From Luteimonas sp. RC10 (GTDB lineage Bacteria > Pseudomonadota > Gammaproteobacteria > Xanthomonadales > Xanthomonadaceae): 64,000 nt of DNA. The stretch is from NCBI RefSeq assembly GCF_014192745.1, contig NZ_JACHYJ010000008.1, positions 1 to 64,000 of the forward strand. Reading direction: 5' to 3'. The translations under genes were made by a program, and so were the position numbers. This document shows, in pieces, positions 57,798 through 64,000 of the stretch. The notes beneath the pieces are model-generated. The model searched no databases. It was given only the letters and a program-made list of their open reading frames with translations, and was not told the origin of the DNA. The number at the start of each line of letters is the position of its first letter. Position 1 is the stretch's first letter.

Positions 57798-58244
57798 GAA
57801 CTGGATTTCCTGGGGCGTGGCCACCCGCACGCCGACCACCTCGACCTCGGCGCGCAGCGTGCGCCCGGCCAGCGGATTGTTGCCGTCCACGGTGATGCTG
57901 TCGCCATCGAGCGCGGTGACCGTGACGTCCAACGGCCCCTTCTCGGTCTGCGCGCGCAGCTTCTCGCCGACCGCCGGCACGGTGCTGCCGGTGAACACGC
58001 TGCGCGGCAGGCGCTGCACCAACCCATCGTGGCGCGGCCCGAAGCCGGCTTCGGGCGGGATCTCGACGGTGAACGTGTCCCCGGCGCTGCGCCCCTCGAG
58101 TGCCTCCTCCAGCCCGCGGATGATCGAGCCGCTGCCGTGCATGTAGACCAGCGGGTCATGCCCGCGGGTCGTGGCGATCTGTGCGCCGGAGGTGTCCGAC
58201 AGCGTGAAGTGGACCGTGGCGACACGACGGTGTGCGATTTCCAT
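57789..58244 (-). CDS. FKBP-type peptidyl-prolyl isomerase (SlyD-like)
   Basis: 151-residue cytosolic prolyl isomerase/chaperone. FKBP flap and insert: VHFTLSDTSGAQIATT, the substrate loop DPLVYMHGSGSIIRGLEEAL, FTVEIPPEAGFGPRHD, and the insert-in-flap LDVTVTALDGDSITVDGNNPLAG typical of SlyD/FkpB proteins, where the DGNHPLAG motif is here DGNNPLAG. It lacks the His-rich metal tail of E. coli SlyD. AGGAACC precedes ATG 58244. Confidence 0.93.
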   Translation of the reverse strand: MEIAHRRVATVHFTLSDTSGAQIATTRGHDPLVYMHGSGSIIRGLEEALEGRSAGDTFTVEIPPEAGFGPRHDGLVQRLPRSVFTGSTVPAVGEKLRAQTEKGPLDVTVTALDGDSITVDGNNPLAGRTLRAEVEVVGVRVATPQEIQFGL

Positions 58245-58332
58245 CGACGGTTCCTGCTGGGCGATGGCGCATGGTCGCGCGGCCGCCGTGAAGGGCGCAA
58301 GCCGGCACCTGGCGCCAGGCCGCGGCCCTGCC

Positions 58333-58338
58333 TATGCT
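58333..58338 (+). promoter_or_regulatory. -10 box TATGCT of tag, leaderless arrangement
   Basis: TATGCT (consensus at positions 1, 2 and 6) is followed by six bases (GCGCGT) and the tag ATG. Same spacing as at moaB, the EIIA gene and algH. No ribosome binding site is visible upstream of the ATG. Confidence 0.45.
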
Positions 58339-58344
58339 GCGCGT

Positions 58345-58884
58345 ATGAGCGGCTACTGCGACATCGCCCCCGGCCATCCGCTGCACGGGCCCTACCACGA
58401 CACCGAGTACGGCTTTCCGCAGCGCGAGGAGGCGGTGCTGTTCGAGCGCCTGCTGTTGGAGATCAACCAGGCCGGGCTGAGCTGGGAGACGGTGCTGCGC
58501 AAGCGCGCGGGCTTCCGCGCGGCCTACGACGGGTTCGACGTCGATGCGGTCGCCGGCTACGGCGAGGCGGACCGCGCGCGCCTGTTGGCCGACCCGGCGA
58601 TCATCCGCAACCGGCTCAAGATCGACGCGGCGATCCACAACGCCGGGGTCGTGCAGCGCATGCGTGCGAGCCATGGTGGCTTTGCGGCCTGGCTGGACGC
58701 GCACGCCAACGAAGACGGCAAACGGCGCGACAAGGCCTCGTGGGTGAAGCTGTTCAAGCGTACGTTCCGGTTCACCGGTGGCGAGATCACCGGCGAGTTC
58801 CTGATGAGCCTGGGTTATCTGCCCGGCGCGCATCGCCCCGACTGCCCGGTCGCGGTCGAACTGCGGCAACGCGCCGCGCCATGA
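58345..58884 (+). CDS. tag: DNA-3-methyladenine glycosylase I
   Basis: Excises 3-methyladenine from alkylated DNA. 179 residues. The helix-hairpin-helix glycosylase signature region FERLLLEINQAGLSWETVLRKR with catalytic Glu is near 35-56; YHDTEYGFPQ matches the substrate pocket; zinc ligands Cys5, His18 and the C-terminal His and Cys in GAHRPDCPV are retained. Overlaps the next gene by ATGA. Confidence 0.93.
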   Translation: MSGYCDIAPGHPLHGPYHDTEYGFPQREEAVLFERLLLEINQAGLSWETVLRKRAGFRAAYDGFDVDAVAGYGEADRARLLADPAIIRNRLKIDAAIHNAGVVQRMRASHGGFAAWLDAHANEDGKRRDKASWVKLFKRTFRFTGGEITGEFLMSLGYLPGAHRPDCPVAVELRQRAAP

Positions 58885-59945
58885 CGCCCGGCGGCCTGCG
58901 CGGGCTGCGCATCGCAGCTCTCGCGCTTGCGCCTGTCCTGGCGGCGCAGGCCGAGCGCCCCGTCGACACACTGCGCCAGGCGATTCTGGACGCCGCCACC
59001 GCAGGCGCTGTCGATCCGCTGGCGACTGCCCTCTCCCCGCTCCAGGCCGGGAGCACCACGGAGCTCGACATTGCATTGGCCGATGCGACAGACGCGCCGC
59101 TGGCCGACTGCCTGGCGCACATCGTCCGGCCCCCAGGCGTGCCGCTGGCCGACTGGCAGGCCCTGGCGCGCTGGCCGGGCACCTGCGATCGCGGCGATGG
59201 CGAAGGACGCGGCGCCCACCTGCAACTGCTCGATCTCGATGGCGATGGACGTCTCGACCTCGTTCGCGAGACCTACGTCGGCGGCACTGGCCTGTTTTCG
59301 CAGATCGAGCTGATCCGCCAGCGCCCGGACGGCTTCGCGTGGCCGCCTGCGGATGTCGGCGACGCCGACGCGCGCGACACCATGACCTTTTCGATCAACG
59401 GCCGGGGTGGCGACCAGGCCTTCGACCTCATCGCAATCGACGGCCGCATCTGGATCGTCTACCGCGACAGCGCCTATGCGCAGGACATGCTCACCCTCAC
59501 CCGTCCGTTCAACGCCGAGCCCGCGCAGGACGGACTGCGCGTGCGCTACGCGATGCGCCACCGGGTCGCACCGCAGCCAGGCAGCCAGCCGTCAGCGCCA
59601 TCGCTGCTGGCCGCAGTCGATCAGGGCCTCAGCGCACTTGCCACGCGCACCGGCCCGGCCCCCGCGTGCCCCGAGCGCAGCGACGATGCCCCCCGCCCCT
59701 GGCATGGCGCCGGGCATTACACCTTCGAGTTCGCGGCGACATTTGCGCTGCACCACGACGGCGACTGCAGCGAGGTCACCGTGATCAACCTGCTCAACAG
59801 CGATCACCCAGCCGGCGGCCAGAGCTGCTGCATGGCCTGGGTGTACGACCGGCAGGCCACACAGATCGCCGAGATCGCACTCACGACCGAGCGCCGCCTG
59901 CTCGCGGTCGACATCGTTCCGGCGTCCGATATCGCGACGCCTTGA
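58881..59945 (+). CDS. Exported protein with calcium-loop motif, function unknown
   Basis: 354 residues. Signal peptide about 1-24 (LRIAALALAPVLAAQA). The motif LLDLDGDGRLDLVRE (about 114-128) is a DxDxDG calcium loop of the FG-GAP/dockerin type. A C-terminal pair of cysteines (GGQSCCMAWVY) and single Cys near 77 and 102 could form disulfides. No family I can name. ATGA overlap with tag suggests joint translation, though an exported protein and a DNA glycosylase have no evident link. Confidence 0.82.
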   Translation: MTPGGLRGLRIAALALAPVLAAQAERPVDTLRQAILDAATAGAVDPLATALSPLQAGSTTELDIALADATDAPLADCLAHIVRPPGVPLADWQALARWPGTCDRGDGEGRGAHLQLLDLDGDGRLDLVRETYVGGTGLFSQIELIRQRPDGFAWPPADVGDADARDTMTFSINGRGGDQAFDLIAIDGRIWIVYRDSAYAQDMLTLTRPFNAEPAQDGLRVRYAMRHRVAPQPGSQPSAPSLLAAVDQGLSALATRTGPAPACPERSDDAPRPWHGAGHYTFEFAATFALHHDGDCSEVTVINLLNSDHPAGGQSCCMAWVYDRQATQIAEIALTTERRLLAVDIVPASDIATP

Positions 59946-59952
59946 ACGCAAA

Positions 59953-59977
59953 CGCCCGCCGGTGCGACCGGCGGGCG
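59953..59977 (-). terminator. Bidirectional terminator between the Ca-loop protein gene and sodA
   Basis: CGCCCGCCGGT pairs perfectly with ACCGGCGGGCG around a 3-base loop. On the minus strand it is followed by TTTGCGTT, so it is a good terminator for sodA 26 bases after its stop; on the plus strand it lies eight bases after the upstream gene. Confidence 0.8.
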
Positions 59978-60002
59978 CTGCAGGGACCGCACTGACTGTG
60001 GC

Positions 60003-60629
60003 TCAGCCCTTGACCGCGGCCTGGTAGCGGCGCTCGACCTCGTTCCAGTCGACGACGTTGTAGAACGCGGCGATGTAGTCGGGACGACGGTTCTGGTACT
60101 TAAGGTAGTAGGCGTGTTCCCAGACGTCCAGGCCCAGGATCGGGGTGTTGCCCGAGCCGATGCCCTGCATCAGCGGATTGTCCTGGTTGGCGCTGCTCTC
60201 GACCTTCAGCGTGCCGGCCTTGTCGACCGACAGCCAGGCCCAGCCGCTGCCGAAACGGCTGATCGCGGCCTTGGTGAAGGCCTCCTTGAATGCATCGAAA
60301 CCGCCCAGGTCGCTGTCGATGTGCTTGGCCACATCGCCGACCGGCGCGCCGCCGCCCTTGGGCGACATCACCGTCCAGAACAGCGAGTGGTTGGCATGAC
60401 CACCGGCGTTGTTGCGCAGCGGACCACGCTTGTCCTCGGGCAGCTTGTCGAGATTGGCCACCAGCTCCTCGACCGGGCGATCCGCCCACTCGGTGCCTTC
60501 GAGCGCAGCGTTGGCGTTGTTGATGTAGGTCTGGTGGTGCTTGGTGTGATGGATCTCCATCGTCTTGGCGTCGATATGCGGCTCGAGCGCGTCGTAGGCG
60601 TAGCCAAGTTCGGGAAGGGTGTAGGCCAT
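60003..60629 (-). CDS. sodA: Superoxide dismutase, Mn type by sequence
   Basis: Dismutates superoxide in the cytosol. 208 residues. Metal ligands: His27 in [15 protein letters not shown], His in [10 protein letters not shown], and Asp/His in [13 protein letters not shown]. The residues AGGHANH and [10 protein letters not shown] (outer-sphere Gln in the second motif) are the Mn-type pattern rather than the Fe-type AAQxWNH. AGGAG precedes ATG 60629. Often named sodM or sodB in relatives; metal use could be cambialistic. Confidence 0.96.
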   Translation of the reverse strand: MAYTLPELGYAYDALEPHIDAKTMEIHHTKHHQTYINNANAALEGTEWADRPVEELVANLDKLPEDKRGPLRNNAGGHANHSLFWTVMSPKGGGAPVGDVAKHIDSDLGGFDAFKEAFTKAAISRFGSGWAWLSVDKAGTLKVESSANQDNPLMQGIGSGNTPILGLDVWEHAYYLKYQNRRPDYIAAFYNVVDWNEVERRYQAAVKG

Positions 60630-60661
60630 CAGCGGAACTCCTCTTAGATGAATGCGCCATT

Positions 60662-60678
60662 GTCCTCCGACGGAGGTC
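60662..60678. promoter_or_regulatory. Palindrome in the sodA leader
   Basis: CCTCCG-A-CGGAGG (60664-60676) is a perfect inverted repeat, with one more pair at 60662/60678, 33 bases before the sodA start codon. It is a possible operator or an mRNA hairpin near the ribosome site. It is not Fur- or SoxR-like. The rest of 60679-60790 shows nothing certain. Confidence 0.35.
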
Positions 60679-60790
60679 AAACTGGCGACAAGGCCCGGCC
60701 ACGATACGCGCAGCACGGGCCGGATCGGAACAACGCAGCGTTTCGCGGCGCGCGCGGCGGGCAAGTCCCGCGACGCGTGCCCGGCGCCGG

Positions 60791-61570
60791 TCAGCGCAGC
60801 TGCGTCTGGATCCGCTGCGCGCGGCGCGCAGGGTCCGGGTGGCTGGACAGCATGCCGGCCTTCGGGCCGCCGTCATCGAGCTTCTGCAATGCAGTCACGG
60901 CCGCCTGCGGGTTGAAACCGCCGCGCTGCAGCAGCCCCAGGCCGTAGCCGTCGGACTCGAGCTCGTTGGACTGCGAATGCTGCGCCTTGATCACGTCTTC
61001 GACGACGCCACCCAGTTCGGACGCCGCCAGGCGGCCGGCTGCGTTATTGGTGCTCGCCACGCCCTTGCGCGCGGCCTGGGCGAGATAAGCGGTACGGAAC
61101 CGGGCCTTGCTGTGGCCATGCTTGACGTGGCCGATCTCGTGGCCGATGACGAAGCGCAGTTCGTCGTCGTCCATCGCGTCCATCAGGCCGCTGAACACCC
61201 GCACCGAGCCGTCGGGCAAGGCGAACGCGTTGATCTCGGGCGTGCGGTAGACCTTGAAGTTGAGATTCAGGCCGGCATCGTTCTCCCAACCCGCGACCAG
61301 GCGCGCCAGCCGCTGCGCGTAGGGATCGCTGGCAGGCGCGACCAGGTTCTCGGCATCGTAGGCGACTGCGGCCTCGGCGCCGAGCGTGGCGATGTCGGCG
61401 TCGCTGAGCGTCAGCCCCTTGACGACGTCGCTGCCGACATCCAGCGCAGTCTGGGCGCGGCCGCCGCCCAGCCCCTTGAGACGATCGAGGGCGCTCTGCG
61501 CGTGCGCGGCAGAGACCGCCGCGGCCAACAGCGAGACGGCCAGGACGCAGCGGGGAACGAAGTGATGCAT
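60791..61570 (-). CDS. M48-family periplasmic metalloprotease
   Basis: 259 residues. Signal peptide about 1-25 ([17 protein letters not shown]). Zinc motif [12 protein letters not shown] (His, Glu, His; about 144-155) and third ligand Glu in [14 protein letters not shown]; family marker [14 protein letters not shown] at the C-terminus. It resembles the single-domain YcaL/LoiP group that acts in outer-membrane protein quality control, but is not a lipoprotein here since no lipobox is visible. Alone between sodA and pilU on the minus strand. Confidence 0.93.
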   Translation of the reverse strand: MHHFVPRCVLAVSLLAAAVSAAHAQSALDRLKGLGGGRAQTALDVGSDVVKGLTLSDADIATLGAEAAVAYDAENLVAPASDPYAQRLARLVAGWENDAGLNLNFKVYRTPEINAFALPDGSVRVFSGLMDAMDDDELRFVIGHEIGHVKHGHSKARFRTAYLAQAARKGVASTNNAAGRLAASELGGVVEDVIKAQHSQSNELESDGYGLGLLQRGGFNPQAAVTALQKLDDGGPKAGMLSSHPDPARRAQRIQTQLR

Positions 61571-61677
61571 GGTGCTTCCTTGTGATGGGAGGGGCCGGCG
61601 ACGCGCACCGGGCCCGTCGCCGCGCGCGGATTTTCGGCCGCACGCACCTCGCCGATCAAGCGTCCGGCTGCATGCCG

Positions 61678-62808
61678 TCAGCGGACCTCGGCGACTTCCA
61701 CCCCATCCAGGCCCTGGGCCAGCGTACGCGCATCGCCGCCCTGCGCCAGCTTGATGCGCAGGCGCACCTCGTTGGCCGAATCGGCGTAGCGCAGGGCGTC
61801 CTCGTAGGAGATCTCGCCGGCCTGGTAGAGCTCGAACAACGACTGGTCGAAGGTCTTCATGCCCAGGTTGGTCGACTCCTTCATGATCTCCTTGAGCTTG
61901 GGGATCTCGCCTTCGCGGATGTAGTCCTGCACCAGCGGGGTCCCGAGCAGGATCTCCATCGCCGCGCGCCGGCCCTTGCCGTCGGGCGTGGGGATCAGTT
62001 GCTGGGCGATGACGCCCTTGAGGTTGAGCGACAGGTCCATCAGCAACTGGCTGCGCCGATCCTCGGGGAAGAAGTTGATGACCCGGTCCATCGCCTGGTT
62101 GGCGTTGTTGGCGTGCAGGGTGCACAGCACCAGATGGCCGGTCTCGGCGAACGCGATCGCGTGGTTCATGCCCTCGCGGGTGCGCACCTCGCCGATCATG
62201 ATCACGTCGGGGGCCTGGCGCAGCGTGTTCTTGAGCGCGGCCTCCCAGCTATCGGTGTCGATGCCGACCTCGCGCTGGGTGATGATGCAGCCGGCGTGGC
62301 GGTGCACGAATTCGATCGGATCCTCGATCGTGATGATGTGGCCGCTCGAGTTCTGGTTGCGATAGCCGATCATCGCCGCCAGCGACGTCGATTTGCCGGC
62401 ACCGGTGCCGCCGACCATGATCACGATGCCGCGCTTGGTCATCGCCAGCGTCTTGACCACCGCCGGCAGGTTCAGTTCCTCGATCGTCGGGATGTGCGTC
62501 TCGATGCGCCGCAGCACCATGCCGACCTGGTTGCGCTGGTAGAAGCACGAGATGCGGAACCGGCCCACACCGGAGACGCCGATCGCGAAGTTGCATTCGT
62601 GCGTGCGCTCGAACTCCTCGCGCTGCGGCGGGGTCATCACGTTGAGCACCATGTCGCGCGCCTGCTGCGGCGTGAGCGGCGTCTGGGTGATCGGCGAGAT
62701 CTTGCCGTGCACCTTCATCGACGGCGGCAGGCCGGCGGTGATGAACAGGTCCGAGGCCCGCTGGTGGGCCATCAGCTTGAGGAACGAAGTGAAGTCGAGG
62801 CTGCTCAT
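61678..62808 (-). CDS. pilU: Type IV pilus retraction ATPase PilU
   Basis: PilT paralogue that assists pilus retraction under load. 376 residues. Walker A GGTGAGKST, Asp box HIITIEDPIEFVH, Walker B VIMIGEVRTREGM, His box TGHLVLCTLHANNA. The longer C-terminal region compared with PilT (EISYEDALRYADSANEVRLRI) is typical of PilU. ATG 62808 was chosen because it matches MSSLDFTSFLKLM; the frame extends further upstream through repeat DNA. Downstream of pilT by 105 bases. Confidence 0.95.
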   Translation of the reverse strand: MSSLDFTSFLKLMAHQRASDLFITAGLPPSMKVHGKISPITQTPLTPQQARDMVLNVMTPPQREEFERTHECNFAIGVSGVGRFRISCFYQRNQVGMVLRRIETHIPTIEELNLPAVVKTLAMTKRGIVIMVGGTGAGKSTSLAAMIGYRNQNSSGHIITIEDPIEFVHRHAGCIITQREVGIDTDSWEAALKNTLRQAPDVIMIGEVRTREGMNHAIAFAETGHLVLCTLHANNANQAMDRVINFFPEDRRSQLLMDLSLNLKGVIAQQLIPTPDGKGRRAAMEILLGTPLVQDYIREGEIPKLKEIMKESTNLGMKTFDQSLFELYQAGEISYEDALRYADSANEVRLRIKLAQGGDARTLAQGLDGVEVAEVR

Positions 62809-62840
62809 CTGTGCTCCTGCGGAGCCCTGATTGGTCAAGG

Positions 62841-62905
62841 GTGATTCGGGAGTCGGACGAACAGCCGCGCTTGGCCTTGACGAATCACTGTTCACGAATC
62901 CTGAC
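62841..62905. repeat. GTGATTC heptamer locus between pilT and pilU
   Basis: GTGATTCG (62841-62848) and its exact complement CGAATCAC (62881-62888) frame a 32-base loop; further related heptamers TGTTCAC and GAATCCT follow to about 62905. The same GTGATTC unit forms the pth-ychF array, so this is a second copy of a repeat family placed inside a minus-strand operon. Confidence 0.55.
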
Positions 62906-62913
62906 ATCAAGAC

Positions 62914-63951
62914 TCATTCGAAAAGTCGCTTGTCCTTCGCATGTTCCTTGGCCTGGGCGCGCGCGACGACGCCGCGCCGGACCAGGTCCTGGAGATGCTG
63001 GTCGAGGGTCATCATGCCCGACTGCTGCCCGGTCTGGATCGCCGAGTACATCTGCGCGACCTTGTCCTCGCGGATCAGGTTCCGGATCGCCGGAATGCCG
63101 ACCATGATTTCCCAGGCCGCGGTGCGGCCACCGCCGACCTTCTTGAGCAGCGCCTGGGAGATCACCGCGCGCAAGCTTTCGGACAGCATCGAGCGCACCA
63201 TCGCCTTCTCCCCGGCCGGGAAGACGTCGATGATGCGGTCGATGGTCTTGGCCGCCGAACTGGTGTGCAGGGTGCCGAACACCAGGTGGCCGGTCTCGGC
63301 GGCGGTCAGCGCCAGGCGGATCGTCTCCAGGTCGCGCAACTCGCCGACCAGGATGTAATCGGGGTCCTCGCGCAGCGCCGAGCGCAGCGCCTCGTTGAAG
63401 CCGTGGGTGTCGCGGTGGACTTCGCGCTGGTTGACCAAGCATTTCTGCGAGGTGTGCACGAACTCGATCGGATCCTCGACCGACAGGATGTGCGCGTACT
63501 CGTTCTTGTTGATGTGATCGAGCATCGCCGCCAGCGTGGTCGACTTGCCCGAGCCGGTCGGCCCGGTCACCAGGATCAGGCCCTGCGGCTGGTCGATCAG
63601 CTGGCGGAAGATCGGCGGACAGTTGAGGTCGTCGAGGGTCAGCACCTCGGACGGAATCGTGCGGAACACCGCACCGGCGCCGCGGTTCTGGTTGAACGCG
63701 TTGACGCGGAACCGTGCCAGGCCCGGGATCTCGAACGAGAAGTCGACCTCGAGGAATTCCTCGTAATCGCGCCGCTGCTTGTCCGACATGATGTCGTAGA
63801 TCAGCGCATGCACCTGCTTGTGGTCGAGTGCGGGAATGTTGATGCGCCGCACGTCGCCGTCGACGCGGATCATCGGCGGCAGGCCGGCCGACAGGTGCAG
63901 GTCGGAGGCCTTGTTTTTGACCGAGAACGCCAGCAGTTCGGCGATGTCCAT
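62914..63951 (-). CDS. pilT: Type IV pilus twitching motility ATPase PilT
   Basis: Hexameric ATPase that retracts type IV pili. 345 residues, the P. aeruginosa length. N-terminal MDIAELLAFSVKNKASDLHLS, Walker A GPTGSGKST (about 130-138), Asp box HILSVEDPIEFVH, Walker B YILVGELRDLETI, His box TGHLVFGTLHTSSA and the C-terminal retraction motif region AIRNLIREDKVAQM are all present. GAGGGA lies five bases before ATG 63951. The last 49 bases of the window are its upstream leader. Confidence 0.98.
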   Translation of the reverse strand: MDIAELLAFSVKNKASDLHLSAGLPPMIRVDGDVRRINIPALDHKQVHALIYDIMSDKQRRDYEEFLEVDFSFEIPGLARFRVNAFNQNRGAGAVFRTIPSEVLTLDDLNCPPIFRQLIDQPQGLILVTGPTGSGKSTTLAAMLDHINKNEYAHILSVEDPIEFVHTSQKCLVNQREVHRDTHGFNEALRSALREDPDYILVGELRDLETIRLALTAAETGHLVFGTLHTSSAAKTIDRIIDVFPAGEKAMVRSMLSESLRAVISQALLKKVGGGRTAAWEIMVGIPAIRNLIREDKVAQMYSAIQTGQQSGMMTLDQHLQDLVRRGVVARAQAKEHAKDKRLFE

Positions 63952-64000
63952 GGTGTCCCTCGTTGGTGGTCGGGCGACGGCGCAGGCCGGCGGCGACTGG

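Noticed and set aside
60003-60629. Iron superoxide dismutase
   Set aside because: The AGGHANH and ANQDNPLM motifs follow the Mn-type pattern, not the Fe-type AAQxWNH pattern.

Overview
The window is a high-GC (roughly 68-70 %), gene-dense stretch of chromosome. Gene content and order point to a gammaproteobacterium of the Xanthomonadaceae, most like Lysobacter or Luteimonas. The main clues are the tRNA-Tyr/Gly/Thr-tuf operon, lolB-ispE-tRNA-Gln-prs-rplY-pth-ychF, an lptCAB-rpoN-hpf-ptsN-hprK-rapZ block with HPr, enzyme I and mgtE beside it, and tandem pilT/pilU. Assignment rests on remembered family and synteny patterns; no search was run. I see no insertion sequence, prophage, integrase or CRISPR array.

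Layout. 1-1107 (-): tRNA-Tyr, tRNA-Gly, tRNA-Thr and the 5' part of tuf behind a well-formed sigma-70-type promoter. 1184-2251 (-): exported isoaspartyl peptidase/asparaginase. 2455-9414 (-): TPR protein, lolB, ispE, tRNA-Gln, prs, rplY, pth, ychF. 9508-11866 (+): hemA-prfA. 12099-19385: moaB, then hda/AI-2E permease/DUF2066 (-) divergent from purM-membrane protein-purN-two DUF3108 proteins (+). 19436-19959 is a structured region without a convincing gene. 19960-21769 (-): ibaG-murA-EF-hand membrane protein. 21918-33913 (+): Kdo synthesis (kdsD, kdsC), LPS transport (lptC, lptA, lptB), sigma-54 (rpoN), hibernation factor, EIIA-Ntr, HPr kinase, RapZ, EIIA-Man-like, HPr, enzyme I, MgtE. No sugar-specific EIIB or EIIC is present, so this phosphotransferase chain looks regulatory.

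33926-54705 is more accessory. It holds a cold-shock/DUF1294 protein and a Tat-type lipoprotein esterase. It then holds a four-gene minus-strand cluster: permease, amidase, PaiB-like FMN domain fused to an alpha/beta hydrolase, permease. Next is an iron-flavoured group: IroE-like esterase, ArgE-like deacylase plus MFS exporter, TonB siderophore receptor, exported hydrolase and AraC regulator. Last is an Lrp regulator in front of a class III CoA-transferase, an enoyl-CoA hydratase and a degradative-type HMG-CoA reductase.

54724-63951 returns to housekeeping: pyrB, ruvX-algH, a DUF72 protein, an FKBP-type prolyl isomerase, tag plus an exported Ca-loop protein, Mn-type superoxide dismutase, an M48 metalloprotease, and the twitching motors pilU and pilT.

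The candidates I consider least described are the PaiB-hydrolase fusion in its amide-processing cluster, the Lrp/CoA-transferase/hydratase/HMG-CoA reductase operon, GTGATTC heptamer arrays that form hairpins inside operons, and several genes whose -10 element lies six bases before the start codon (probable leaderless mRNAs).
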